From Ruminococcus sp. UBA4275 (GTDB lineage Bacteria > Bacillota > Clostridia > Oscillospirales > Ruminococcaceae): a DNA stretch of 64,000 nt. This document shows, one piece after another, positions 49,415 through 58,769 of this stretch. Where the stretch lies: positions 1 to 64,000 of the forward strand of contig DGVV01000133.1 of NCBI GenBank assembly GCA_002395085.1, read 5' to 3'. The translations under genes were made by a program, and so were the position numbers. The notes below the pieces were generated by a model that had not been told where the DNA came from, searched no databases, and saw only the letters and a list, made by a program, of their open reading frames with translations. The stretch's first letter is position 1; each line of letters starts with the position of its first letter.

Positions 49415-50003
49415 AGGCTTGCTGATTGTGCTTTCCGGTCCTTCCGGATGCGGCAAGGGTACAATGGTTGCGGAGATTCTGAAGCGCGGCGACTGCGTGG
49501 TCTCGGTTTCGGCAACGACCCGTCAGCCGCGCACCGGCGAGGAGAACGGTGTGCATTATTATTTTCTTGCACGCGAGGAATTTGAGCGCCGCATTGCGGA
49601 GAACGGCTTCCTCGAACACGCCGAATACTGCGGCAATCTGTACGGCACACCGCTGAAAGAGGTCGAGGAAATGCGCGCTGCCGGAAAACACGTCATCCTT
49701 GAAATTGAGGTGCAGGGCGCATTGCAGGTGCGTGAGCGCTGTCCGGATGCCGTGCTGGTCTTTACGGTTCCGCCCTCGATCGGGGAGCTGCGCCGCAGAC
49801 TGCATAAGCGCGGCACAGAGACCGATGAGGTGATTGAGAAGCGCATCTCGCGGGCGAAGGAAGAACTGCCGCTTGCTGAAAAATATGACTATATTGTGAT
49901 GAATGACGCGCTGGAAGATGCCGTTGCCGATTTCGGGGCGATTCTGCGCGCTGAGACAATCCGTCCGTCGTTTACAGATCTGGACCTGCTGCTTAGTGAA
50001 TGA
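49404..50003 (+). CDS. gmk: Guanylate kinase
   Basis: 199 residues. P-loop [11 protein letters not shown] (glycine-rich, GMK type), GMP-binding [21 protein letters not shown], and [11 protein letters not shown] region of the lid. It phosphorylates GMP to GDP. ATG at 49404 starts inside the remA tail, in a different frame, preceded by GGAGGAGACAG. Neighbours remA and rpoZ are the usual ones. Confidence 0.95.
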   Translation: MKNKGLLIVLSGPSGCGKGTMVAEILKRGDCVVSVSATTRQPRTGEENGVHYYFLAREEFERRIAENGFLEHAEYCGNLYGTPLKEVEEMRAAGKHVILEIEVQGALQVRERCPDAVLVFTVPPSIGELRRRLHKRGTETDEVIEKRISRAKEELPLAEKYDYIVMNDALEDAVADFGAILRAETIRPSFTDLDLLLSE

Positions 50004-50018
50004 GAGGAGAGATGACTT

Positions 50019-50315
50019 ATGATGCTGAGACCTTCCATGTATCAGATTATTTCCAAGAACGAGAGCTATTATTCGCTGGTGATCGGCGTTGCGAAGCGCG
50101 CCAGAGAGATCGCGGAACAGCATTGCCGCGAAAAGGATGAGGCGAAGGCTGCTGCTGAAAAGCGCGCCAAGCTGACCCCCGACCAGAAGCCGCGTCTGGA
50201 TGACAAATCTGTCAAACTTGTGGTGCTGGAGGAGAATCCGGTGAAGACGGCGGTGGATGAATTTGCTGCCGGCAAGTATAAGATTGAGGAGCCGGAAAGC
50301 GTTGAGCCGCAGTGA
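50019..50315 (+). CDS. rpoZ: RNA polymerase omega subunit
   Basis: 98 residues. MLRPSMYQI, ESYYSLVIGVAKRAREIAE and a C-terminal VKTAVDEFAAGKYKI match RpoZ, although the middle has a charged insert. Omega helps beta-prime folding and RNA polymerase stability. It overlaps priA by 4 bp (GTGA). Confidence 0.88.
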   Translation: MMLRPSMYQIISKNESYYSLVIGVAKRAREIAEQHCREKDEAKAAAEKRAKLTPDQKPRLDDKSVKLVVLEENPVKTAVDEFAAGKYKIEEPESVEPQ

Positions 50316-52807
50316 ATGATCTGCATACGGTCATCGACGATGTGCTGTCACCGATGACGGTTCAGGTTGCGCTGGACGGCGCTGCACCGGGCTATGACCG
50401 CCTGTACAGCTATGTCGTGCGCGGAAAACTGCGTGAGCAGATTCGTCCCGGAATGCGTGTTTCCGTGCCGTTCGGCAAGGCAAACCGCAGACGCCTCGGC
50501 ATGGTGCTGGAGCAGGCGGTTACGGAGCTGGAAACAGATCAGCCGCTTAAACTCAAGCCCGTTGCAGATGTGCTGGAGCAGGAGCCGGTGCTGACGGACG
50601 AGCTGCTGATGCTCGTTCGCTGGCTGCATGAACATACGTTTTGTACGTGGTATGATGCCGTGCGTGCGGTTTTGCCCGGCGGCATGAAGATGCGGCTGGA
50701 GGAGAATTATGTCCTGCTGCCTGTGCCGGAGGGGACGGAACTGACGCCCTATGAGGAGATGCTCCTGCAAGCTGCGAATGCCGCGAAGACCGAACGGGAA
50801 CGGCAGGCGGTCTTGCAGCGCGGCGAGATTGAATCGCAGCTTCATGTGATTGATTCGCTGGTTGCAAAGGGATGCCTTGCGCCGGTGGATGCCGGCAAAA
50901 TGCTCATCGGTGACAGCACACAGCGCTGTGTGCAGCTTACACCGGAGTTTCGGGAGAATCCACAGTGGTTTCGCCCGACGCCCAAGCAGCGCGGTGTGAT
51001 CGCGGTGCTTCAGGAGCATGAGACGCTTTCTGTCAAGGAGTGTGCCTATTGGGGCGGTGTCACGGAAGGGGTCGTGAAAAATCTGGTGAAGGCGGGCATT
51101 GCAGAGGAGTTCTCGACGGAACTGCTGCGGGTCCCGCGGGATGCGCAGGCAACGGTTTCACCGGAGGATACCGTTCTCTCACCGCAGCAGCAGGCGGCTT
51201 ATGATGCAGCGTCGGCAGCGATCCTCGCACGGAAGGCTGCCGCTTTTTTGCTTTACGGTGTCACGGGCAGCGGCAAGACCGCCGTTTTTGAGCAGCTTAT
51301 TGCACTGACACTGAAGCAGGGCAGACAGGTTCTGCTGCTGATTCCGGAGATCTCACTGACCCCGCAGATCGTGCAGTATTTCCAGTCGCGGTTCGGCAAT
51401 CAGGTCGCACTGATTCACAGTGGCCTATCGCTCGGACAGCGCCTCGATACGGATAAGCTGATCCGCCGCGGTGAGGTTCACATTGTCATTGGAACGCGCT
51501 CTGCGGTGTTTGCGCCGCTGCAGGATGTCGGGTTGATTATCCTCGATGAGGAGGGCGAACATTCGTATAAATCGGAGAGCGCCCCGCGTTACCATGCGGC
51601 AGAGGTCGCACGCGCGCGATGCAAATATCACAATGCCGTGCTGATGCTGGCATCCGCAACGCCCTCGCTGGAGAGCCGCTATCTCGCAGACCGCGGTGTT
51701 TATACGCTGCTGCGGATGGATCAGCGGTACAATCAGGCGCCGCTGCCGGCGGTTACAGTCGTGGATATGAATGAGGAGATGATGCGCGGCAACGGTTCGC
51801 CTTTTTCGGAGACGCTTGCCGATGCCCTGCGCGAGAATCTCGAACGCGGTGAACAGAGCATTTTGCTGCTGAACCGCCGCGGCTATCATACGCTGATGCA
51901 GTGTACGAAGTGCTATGAGCCGCTGTATTGCCCGAATTGCTCTGTGCCGATGACCTATCACAAGGCGAACAATTCGATGATGTGCCATTACTGCGGACAC
52001 ATTCAGCCGCCGGAGACGGTCTGCCCGAAATGCGGCAACAAGAAAATGCGGCAGATGGGCTTCGGGACACAGAAACTTGAAGAAGAACTCGCGGCGCTGC
52101 TGCCGGATGCGCGCATCCTGCGCATGGATGCTGATACGACCATGGCGCGCAGTTCCTACGAGACCGGCTTCCGCGCATTTGCGAATCAGGAATATGATAT
52201 TCTCTGCGGCACACAGATGATCGGCAAGGGGCTGGATTTCCCGAATGTGACGCTGGTCGGCGTTGTTTCGGTGGATAAGGCACTGTTTGCGGGCGATTAC
52301 CGCAGCTATGAGCGGACATTTTCGCTTGTGACGCAGGTGGTCGGGCGCGGCGGACGCGGCAAACGCCCCGGACGCGCAATTTTGCAGACCTATATGCCGC
52401 AGCATTATGTGCTGACGCTCGCCGCACAGCAGGATTACGACCGCTTCTACGCGGAGGAGCTGGAAATGCGCCGTGCGCTGATGTTCCCGCCGGTCTGCGA
52501 TCTGTGTGTGATCGGTTTTTCGGGGGTGCAGCAGGCGCGGGTGCAGGCGGCATCGGAGCGCTTTGTGCAGCTCATCGGGGAAACGGTGCAGCGGCTGGGG
52601 CTCAGGCTCCCGCTGCGCGTGCTGGGGCCGGTGGATGCGGCATACGGGCGCATCAACGGCAAATACCGCCGCAGAGTTCTCATGAAATGCAAGAATACCG
52701 CGCAGATGCGTGCATTTATCCGATCTCTGCTGGAGCAGGCGTATGCGGATAAGGCATTTGCGCAGGTCACTGTATTTGCCGATATGAACGGTGACTGCGG
52801 TGTATAA
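50312..52807 (+). CDS. priA: Primosomal protein N' (PriA)
   Basis: 831 residues. Walker A GVTGSGKTAV (about residue 325), Walker B LDEEGEHSY, TPSLESRY, a zinc-binding region with eight Cys in CTKCYEPLYCPNC and further CxxC pairs (about 530-580), and VSVDKALFAGDYRSYERTF with the helicase motif VI VVGRGGRG. It restarts replication at stalled forks. GTG start at 50312 follows from the overlap with rpoZ. Confidence 0.95.
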   Translation: MNDLHTVIDDVLSPMTVQVALDGAAPGYDRLYSYVVRGKLREQIRPGMRVSVPFGKANRRRLGMVLEQAVTELETDQPLKLKPVADVLEQEPVLTDELLMLVRWLHEHTFCTWYDAVRAVLPGGMKMRLEENYVLLPVPEGTELTPYEEMLLQAANAAKTERERQAVLQRGEIESQLHVIDSLVAKGCLAPVDAGKMLIGDSTQRCVQLTPEFRENPQWFRPTPKQRGVIAVLQEHETLSVKECAYWGGVTEGVVKNLVKAGIAEEFSTELLRVPRDAQATVSPEDTVLSPQQQAAYDAASAAILARKAAAFLLYGVTGSGKTAVFEQLIALTLKQGRQVLLLIPEISLTPQIVQYFQSRFGNQVALIHSGLSLGQRLDTDKLIRRGEVHIVIGTRSAVFAPLQDVGLIILDEEGEHSYKSESAPRYHAAEVARARCKYHNAVLMLASATPSLESRYLADRGVYTLLRMDQRYNQAPLPAVTVVDMNEEMMRGNGSPFSETLADALRENLERGEQSILLLNRRGYHTLMQCTKCYEPLYCPNCSVPMTYHKANNSMMCHYCGHIQPPETVCPKCGNKKMRQMGFGTQKLEEELAALLPDARILRMDADTTMARSSYETGFRAFANQEYDILCGTQMIGKGLDFPNVTLVGVVSVDKALFAGDYRSYERTFSLVTQVVGRGGRGKRPGRAILQTYMPQHYVLTLAAQQDYDRFYAEELEMRRALMFPPVCDLCVIGFSGVQQARVQAASERFVQLIGETVQRLGLRLPLRVLGPVDAAYGRINGKYRRRVLMKCKNTAQMRAFIRSLLEQAYADKAFAQVTVFADMNGDCGV

Positions 52808-52838
52808 CAGTATCACAATATAGAAAGGATTTTGCAAT

Positions 52839-53066
52839 ATGTTCCAGAAAAAGAAGCTCAAGGGCAGATTCATTGAAATCTATTCGACCGGTGTTGCCGG
52901 CTACAACAAGATCCTGATGGACACCGTGACGGGCGTGCAGTATTTCTGGCACACGGACGGCAGCGGCTCGACGGGCGGTCTCTGCCCGCTGCTCAATGCG
53001 GACGGCAAGCCGGTTGTGACGCCGCCGGAAGTGCTTCAGCAGATGCTGAATGAAGCGAACGTATGA
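52839..53066 (+). CDS. DUF6440-like small protein
   Basis: 75 residues with EIYSTGVAGYNKILMDTVTGVQYFW and a SGGLCPLL-like segment (STGGLCPLLNADGKPV). A recurring small Clostridia protein with no known role. The stop overlaps the next gene by 4 bp. AAAGGA precedes the ATG. Confidence 0.75.
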   Translation: MFQKKKLKGRFIEIYSTGVAGYNKILMDTVTGVQYFWHTDGSGSTGGLCPLLNADGKPVVTPPEVLQQMLNEANV

Positions 53067-53971
53067 ATAAGGCAAAGCGCGTTCTCGCGCTGATGATCCC
53101 GCTGATCCTGCTGATTGCCTGCGGCATCGTGCTGTTCATCATGCGCCTCTTTCCGGTCTGGCGGCCGGCTGCGCTGCATGAGACAACGGTGAAGGTCAAA
53201 AACCGCGTCGGCTTCTTTTTGTCGGGCAGTACGCAGGAGCGGCGCATTATGCCGCCGTTCGGATACCGCCGCACGGATGCAGATCCGGACAGCTTTCTCG
53301 CGTATATGCGCGGGCAGGAGCTGCTGCCGGACGGCAATCCGGTCTACGATTATCACGGCAATTCGCTGGGAATTGGCAATGCGGCTGCGGTTTATGCGCT
53401 GCCCGTCGGCAAGGACGGCACGCAGCAGTGCGCCGACAGCATTATCCGCGTGTGGAGCGATTATCTCTATGAGCGCGGCGAATATGACAAGCTCAGCTAT
53501 CACCTCACAAACGGCATGGAGTGCAGCTTTGACAAGTGGAAGCGCGGCTGGCACGTTGCGGCATTCGGGGATTTCTCCTGGTGGATGCCCGTGCCGGTCT
53601 GGGGAACATCTGAAGGAAACTACCGGAGCTGGCTGATGACGGTCATGCGCTATGCGGGAACGCTTTCGCTGGAGGCGGAATCTGAGCCGATTGATATTGC
53701 GGATGCGCAGGCAGGCGATTTCTTCTGTCACGGCGGATCTCCCGGCCACGCAGTTCTCATCGTGGATGAGGCAGTCAATGCGGCAGGGGAGCGGCAGTTT
53801 CTGCTCGCACAGGGCTTCATGCCCGCGCAGAGCTTTCACATCATCGAGGATCACGGCACAAGCGGCGACCCGTGGTATACGGAGGAGGAGCTTTCCCGTG
53901 AGACCATCGAGCTTTCCAGTTATACGTTCCATGCGGGCGATCTGCGCAGACGCGCCGCATGGTTTGAATGA
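53063..53971 (+). CDS. Membrane-anchored DUF4846 protein
   Basis: 302 residues: N-terminal transmembrane helix (about 6-28), then the DUF4846 domain: LQQCADSIIR-like CADSIIRVWSDYLYERG, LTNGMECSFDKWKRG, RYAGTLSL and GGSPGHAVLIVDEAV, ending LAQGFMPAQSFHI. Function unknown; the family is extracytoplasmic. It overlaps the DUF6440 gene and sits between priA and def. Confidence 0.82.
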   Translation: MNKAKRVLALMIPLILLIACGIVLFIMRLFPVWRPAALHETTVKVKNRVGFFLSGSTQERRIMPPFGYRRTDADPDSFLAYMRGQELLPDGNPVYDYHGNSLGIGNAAAVYALPVGKDGTQQCADSIIRVWSDYLYERGEYDKLSYHLTNGMECSFDKWKRGWHVAAFGDFSWWMPVPVWGTSEGNYRSWLMTVMRYAGTLSLEAESEPIDIADAQAGDFFCHGGSPGHAVLIVDEAVNAAGERQFLLAQGFMPAQSFHIIEDHGTSGDPWYTEEELSRETIELSSYTFHAGDLRRRAAWFE

Positions 53972-53992
53972 TGCCGAAAGGAGAGAGAATCA

Positions 53993-54457
53993 ATGGCAAT
54001 TCGGAATATTGTCAAGGAGGGCGACGCAGTTCTGCAAAAGAAGTGCCGTCCGGTTGAGAAATTTGACGAGAAACTCGCAGTGCTGATCGACGATATGATT
54101 GACACGCTGAAAAAGAGCGGCGGCGTCGGACTGGCTGCCCCGCAGGTCGGTATTCTCCGCAGAGTTTTCATTATGATTCTGGAGGAGGACGGCGACGTCA
54201 TCGAGGCGGTAAATCCAGAAATCGTCAAGACAAGCGGGCAGGTTCGCGACGTGGAGGGCTGCCTCTCTGTCCCGAACCGCTGGGGTTATGTCACGCGCCC
54301 GAAGCAGGTTGTGCTGCGTGCCTATGACCGGAACGGTCAGCAGTACGAGATGAAGCTGAAGGATCTCGGTGCGCGCTGCGCCTGCCACGAGAATGATCAT
54401 CTCGACGGTCACCTGTTCCTTGAGAAAGTCGAGGAATTCGTGCAGCCGGAATCGTAA
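53993..54457 (+). CDS. def: Peptide deformylase
   Basis: 154 residues with all three deformylase motifs: GVGLAAPQVG, EGCLSVPN and HENDHLDG. The last gives the HExxH-type metal site together with the Cys of motif 2; the residue before HENDH is Cys instead of the usual Gln. It removes the formyl group from nascent proteins. It precedes fmt, as in most bacteria. Confidence 0.95.
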   Translation: MAIRNIVKEGDAVLQKKCRPVEKFDEKLAVLIDDMIDTLKKSGGVGLAAPQVGILRRVFIMILEEDGDVIEAVNPEIVKTSGQVRDVEGCLSVPNRWGYVTRPKQVVLRAYDRNGQQYEMKLKDLGARCACHENDHLDGHLFLEKVEEFVQPES

Positions 54458-54518
54458 GTGACAGTTAGATGATATTTTTATGAAGATTTCGGCGGCTGCA
54501 ACGCTTTTTCGCCAAAAT

Positions 54519-54528
54519 CTGTTATAAT
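54519..54528 (+). promoter_or_regulatory. Extended -10 promoter before fmt
   Basis: TGTTATAAT (extended -10 TGN-TATAAT) 20 bp upstream of the fmt start; no clear -35. The preceding 60 bp is non-coding. Confidence 0.6.
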
Positions 54529-54548
54529 GGATGAAGGAGAGAGACGCT

Positions 54549-55484
54549 ATGCGAATCGTGTTTATGGGAACACCGCAATTTTCTGTCCCGACGCTGAAAA
54601 TGCTTTGCGAATCGGGGCATGATATTCCTGCGGTCTTTACGCAGCCGGACCGTCCGCGCGGGCGGGGCAATAAACTCCAGCCGACACCGGTCAAGGCAGA
54701 AGCGCTTGCACGGGAGATTCCTGTGTATCAGCCGCTTTCGCTCCGCCGGGGCGATGACGCCGCAGAAGCGCTGCGCATCCTCAGAGAGCTTGCACCGGAG
54801 CTGATTGTGGTCATTGCCTACGGGCAGATTCTGCCGAAGGAGATTCTTGATCTCCCGAAATACGGCTGTGTGAATCTGCACGCTTCGCTGCTCCCCAGAT
54901 GGCGCGGTGCTGCACCGATTCAGCGCGCCATTCTCGCGGGCGATACCGAATCGGGCGTCACGGCGATGCAGATGGCGGAAGGGCTTGATACGGGCGATAT
55001 GCTCCATGCCCTGAAAACGCCCATTGCCCCCGATGAAACCGCCGATTCCCTGCATGACCGTCTCTCTGAACTCGCCGCACAGACCCTGAGAGAAACGCTC
55101 CCGCTGCTGGGTACGGATGCGCTGCATCCCGTGCAGCAGGATGAATCGCAGGTGTGCTATGCGGAGAAGATCACCAAGGAAATGAGCCGTCTCGATTTCT
55201 CGCTGCCCGCAGCAGAGATTGACCGCATCATCCGCGGTGTGACCGGCTTTGCAATGCTGCGCGGCAAACGCATCAAGCTGTACGCCTCTGTGCTGACCGG
55301 TGAACGTTCGGATATGCCTGAGGGGACGGTCACAGACGCAAAGACCATGCGGTTTGTCTGCGGTGACGGCAGATGCGTCACACCGCTGACCGTGCAGGGC
55401 GAGGGCGGCAAGGCGATGCCGGCTGCGGATTTCGCACGCGGCAGCCGTGTCAAAGAGGGCGAGTGCTTTGCAGCAGCCACGTAA
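54549..55484 (+). CDS. fmt: Methionyl-tRNA formyltransferase
   Basis: 311 residues. MRIVFMGTPQFSVPTLKML start, then formyl-THF-binding site VNLHASLLPRWRGAAPIQ (with HASLLPxWRG), and DTESGVT (the Asp of the catalytic triad). The C-terminal domain is an OB-like tRNA-binding part. It formylates initiator Met-tRNA. ATG at 54549 has GGAGAGAG upstream; it overlaps rsmB. Confidence 0.94.
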   Translation: MRIVFMGTPQFSVPTLKMLCESGHDIPAVFTQPDRPRGRGNKLQPTPVKAEALAREIPVYQPLSLRRGDDAAEALRILRELAPELIVVIAYGQILPKEILDLPKYGCVNLHASLLPRWRGAAPIQRAILAGDTESGVTAMQMAEGLDTGDMLHALKTPIAPDETADSLHDRLSELAAQTLRETLPLLGTDALHPVQQDESQVCYAEKITKEMSRLDFSLPAAEIDRIIRGVTGFAMLRGKRIKLYASVLTGERSDMPEGTVTDAKTMRFVCGDGRCVTPLTVQGEGGKAMPAADFARGSRVKEGECFAAAT

Positions 55485-56814
55485 GCGCCCCGCAGAGGGC
55501 GGCACACATGAGATGCAGGGGCTTGCTGCAAGACTGCTCTGCGTCCGGACGCTGATTCGTGCGGTGCAGACGAAAAGCTACGGCAATCTCGCACTCAGCC
55601 ACGCCCTCGAAGATGCAAGGGAACTCGATGCGCGGGATAAGGCACTCTGCACAGCGCTCTTTCAGGGCGTCACAGAACGGCTGATTACGCTGGATGCCTG
55701 TGCCGCTGCGCTGACGAAGCGTCCCGCTGAAAAACTTGATACCGAGGTGCTGTGCGTACTGCGCTGCGGCATCTATGAACTGCTGTATCTGCATACGCCG
55801 GAATCTGCGGCAGTCAATCTCTGGACGGAAACCGTCAAGAAACTGCGGAAAACCAGCGCTGCGGGTATGGTCAATGCCTGCCTGCGGGGATTTCTCCGCG
55901 GCGGAAAAGAGATTCCGCTTCCGGCAGATGCAAACGCTGCACTTTCTGTGCGGTATTCTGTGCCGGAAGCCCTGATTGCTGCGCTGCTTGCAGATTATGA
56001 CCGCGAAACTGCGGAACAGTTTCTCGCAGATGCACTGGAAGTCCCGCCGATTTATCTGCGGCGCAATCCGATGCAGGGGGATGCGGCGGAATTCCTCGCG
56101 CAGACTCATGCAGAACCGGTGACAGCCGTGCCGGAGGCTTACCGTCTGCCGCGCGGCACACACGCGGAAACTTCGCTTGCAGGCAATGCATATTTCCATG
56201 TGCAGGATCTTGCCTCGCAGCTCTGCTGTCTCGCACTGGATCCGCAGCCCGGTGAAACCGTACTGGATGTCTGCGCTGCCCCCGGCGGCAAGACGTTTAC
56301 CATCGCGGAACTGATGCAGGACCGCGGCAGAGTGCTGGCATACGATCTGCATGAGAACCGCGTGCGGCTGATCCGCAGCGGGGCAAAGGCGCTGAAGCTG
56401 ACCTGCGTTTCGGCGGAGGCGGGCGATGCGCGCACCACGCAGAAGCCAGAAGCAGACCGTGTTCTCTGCGATGTACCGTGTTCGGGGTACGGCGTCATCC
56501 GCCGCAAGCCGGACATCCGCTATAAGCCCCTCAGCGATGCGGAAGGGCTGCCGGAAATTCAGTATGCAATTCTGGAAGCAGCGGCAAAGGCGGTGAAAAA
56601 AGGCGGGGTGCTGGTTTACTCAACCTGCACCGTGCTGAAACGCGAAAATGAGGACATTGTACGGCGGTTTCTGGCGGCACATCCGGATTTTGAACCGGAA
56701 AAGCCGTGGCAGAATATCCCGACGCTGGCACAGTACGGTCAGGAGATGACTACGCTGCTGCCGGAAATGCTGGGCAGCGACGGGTTCTTCCTCGCGAAAC
56801 TCAGACGAAAATAA
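55468..56814 (+). CDS. rsmB: 16S rRNA m5C967 methyltransferase (RsmB)
   Basis: 448 residues. An N-terminal NusB-like RNA-binding domain (about 15-150) precedes the SAM-dependent methyltransferase: DVCAAPGGKTFTIAELM, DLHENRVRLI, the catalytic Cys in DVPCSGYGVI and the second Cys in YSTCTVLKREN. TTG at 55468 is taken as start because AGAGGG lies 8 nt before; an earlier GTG at 55447 also exists. It overlaps fmt by 17 bp. Confidence 0.93.
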   Translation: MQQPRKRPAEGGTHEMQGLAARLLCVRTLIRAVQTKSYGNLALSHALEDARELDARDKALCTALFQGVTERLITLDACAAALTKRPAEKLDTEVLCVLRCGIYELLYLHTPESAAVNLWTETVKKLRKTSAAGMVNACLRGFLRGGKEIPLPADANAALSVRYSVPEALIAALLADYDRETAEQFLADALEVPPIYLRRNPMQGDAAEFLAQTHAEPVTAVPEAYRLPRGTHAETSLAGNAYFHVQDLASQLCCLALDPQPGETVLDVCAAPGGKTFTIAELMQDRGRVLAYDLHENRVRLIRSGAKALKLTCVSAEAGDARTTQKPEADRVLCDVPCSGYGVIRRKPDIRYKPLSDAEGLPEIQYAILEAAAKAVKKGGVLVYSTCTVLKRENEDIVRRFLAAHPDFEPEKPWQNIPTLAQYGQEMTTLLPEMLGSDGFFLAKLRRK

Positions 56815-56856
56815 CTGCCTCAGAAAACGGATCGGAAGCTGAAAGGAGGGGACGGC

Positions 56857-57912
56857 ATGGAACCGCAGAAAATCGACATTTTAAGCCTCCTGCCGGAACA
56901 ACTGGAAGCGGAAATCCTTGCAATGGGTGCGCCGAAATTCCGTGCAAAGCAGATCTTCCGGCAGATTCATGTAAAGCGGGTCTTTGACTTTGCAAAAATG
57001 ACAGAACTTTCTAAACAATTTCAAGCTCAGCTCAATGACCGCTTTTATATAAACCTGCCAAAGATTGAACAAAAGCTTGCATCTTGTGTCGATGATACTG
57101 TAAAATATCTATGTGGGCTTTCTGACGGCAGCCGCGTTGAGACCGTTCGCATGGTTTATCATCACGGCAATACTGCCTGCATCTCGACACAGGTCGGGTG
57201 CAAGATGGGCTGTCAGTTCTGTGCCTCTGCACCGCTGGGGTTTATTCGCAACCTCACCCCCGGCGAAATGCTGGGGCAGATCTATGCCGTCGATCAGGGT
57301 TACCCCGAATCGGCGCGCATCAGCGGCGTCGTGCTGATGGGCATTGGCGAACCGCTCGATAATTACGAGAATGTGATGCAGTTTCTGCGGCTGCTCTCCC
57401 ATCCGGAAGGGCGCGGCATGAGCCTCAGACACGTCTCGCTCTCAAGCTGCGGGCTTGTTCCGCAGATCCGCAGGCTCGCGGAGGAGGATCTTCCGCTGAC
57501 GCTCTCTGTCTCGCTGCACGCCGCCGATGACGCGACCCGCAGCGCGCTGATGCCGGTCAACCGCCGGTATCCGCTCGATGAGCTGCTCGCTGCCTGCGGC
57601 GATTACTTCAGAAAAACCGGCAGACGCATCACCTTTGAGTATGCTGTCATTGCCGGCGAAAACGATTCTCCTGCGGCGGCTGCAATGCTCGGCAAGCGGC
57701 TCAGGCCCGTCTTCCCGAAGCAGCGTCCGCACGTCAATCTCATTCCCGTCAACCCCGTCAAGGGAACGGGCTTTACTGCCGGCAGCGCGGTGCGGTTTCA
57801 GAAACTGCTGGAGCGTGAGGGCATCAACGCAACTGTCCGCCGTACACTCGGAGACGACATCTCCGCTGCCTGCGGTCAGCTCCGGCGTGATGCGATGACC
57901 GGCGAAACCTGA
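56857..57912 (+). CDS. rlmN: Dual-specificity RNA methyltransferase RlmN
   Basis: 351 residues, radical SAM family. The CxxxCxxC cluster is CKMGCQFC within STQVGCKMGCQFCAS; VLMGIGEPLDNY and the C-terminal region with RRTLGDDISAACGQL, carrying the catalytic Cys, are present. It methylates A2503 of 23S rRNA and some tRNAs. AAAGGAGG precedes the ATG. Confidence 0.95.
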   Translation: MEPQKIDILSLLPEQLEAEILAMGAPKFRAKQIFRQIHVKRVFDFAKMTELSKQFQAQLNDRFYINLPKIEQKLASCVDDTVKYLCGLSDGSRVETVRMVYHHGNTACISTQVGCKMGCQFCASAPLGFIRNLTPGEMLGQIYAVDQGYPESARISGVVLMGIGEPLDNYENVMQFLRLLSHPEGRGMSLRHVSLSSCGLVPQIRRLAEEDLPLTLSVSLHAADDATRSALMPVNRRYPLDELLAACGDYFRKTGRRITFEYAVIAGENDSPAAAAMLGKRLRPVFPKQRPHVNLIPVNPVKGTGFTAGSAVRFQKLLEREGINATVRRTLGDDISAACGQLRRDAMTGET

Positions 57913-57938
57913 TTCAGCAGAAAGTGTGGTGAGCAGCA

Positions 57939-58667
57939 TTGCGGGCATATCTTGGATGTGACATCGGCAGGATCCGTGAAGAAAATCAGGATTCGATCCG
58001 TGCTGTGGATTTCCCAGACGGTGTGCTGGCGCTGGTCTGCGACGGCATGGGCGGGATGCAGAGCGGCGGTACTGCAAGCAAGATCGCCGTTTCAGAGGCA
58101 GAAGCGCATTTCTGTGCCGGCTATGCGGCTGACATGGATGATGCGCAGATCTGCGAACTGCTGCGTGCTTCGGCAGCGGCAGCAAACCGTTCGGTATATG
58201 AGGCGGCTGTGCGCAGCAGAGTCCGCGGACGTATGGGTACAACACTGGTCGGTGCGTTTGCGCGCGATGACCGCTGCTGTATCGTCAATATCGGTGATTC
58301 CAGAGCCTATCTGATCACTGCGGACGGGAGCATCCGGCAGCTTACCACAGACCATACCGTCGTGCAGCTCCTCTATGAGCGCGGCGAAATCACCGCGGAG
58401 GAGCGCCAGACGCATCCCAGACGCAATGAACTGATGCGGGCAATCGGCGTGACCTGCCGACTGCTCAGCGATACACAGACTGTGCCGCTCGGCGCGGGCG
58501 ACCGCCTGCTGCTTTGCTCAGACGGTCTCTATAATATGATTCCGGAGGAGCGGCTCGCAGAGCTTGTATGCACAGTACCCCCGGCACAGCTTACGGAGGT
58601 CTGCATCGCAGAGGCGAATGCAAACGGCGGCAGGGATAATATCTCTGTCATCCTGCTGACACCGTAA
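57939..58667 (+). CDS. prpC: PP2C-type Ser/Thr phosphatase (Stp/PrpC)
   Basis: 242 residues with PP2C motifs: REENQDS, LVCDGMGGMQSG (metal-binding Asp), TTLVGAF, VNIGDSRAYLI, LLLCSDGLYNM and GGRDNISVIL. It is the partner phosphatase of the PASTA kinase downstream. TTG start at 57939, with GGTGAGC upstream. Cytosolic; no membrane segment. Confidence 0.93.
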   Translation: MRAYLGCDIGRIREENQDSIRAVDFPDGVLALVCDGMGGMQSGGTASKIAVSEAEAHFCAGYAADMDDAQICELLRASAAAANRSVYEAAVRSRVRGRMGTTLVGAFARDDRCCIVNIGDSRAYLITADGSIRQLTTDHTVVQLLYERGEITAEERQTHPRRNELMRAIGVTCRLLSDTQTVPLGAGDRLLLCSDGLYNMIPEERLAELVCTVPPAQLTEVCIAEANANGGRDNISVILLTP

Positions 58668-58769
58668 TCTGACCCCTAAACTTTGTTTATCCTTGTGATG
58701 CCGCGGGGCATCGCAATGAAATAGATACCTGAAAGGAGTTGCCGGACTTATCCGGCGCGGAGGTTCGAG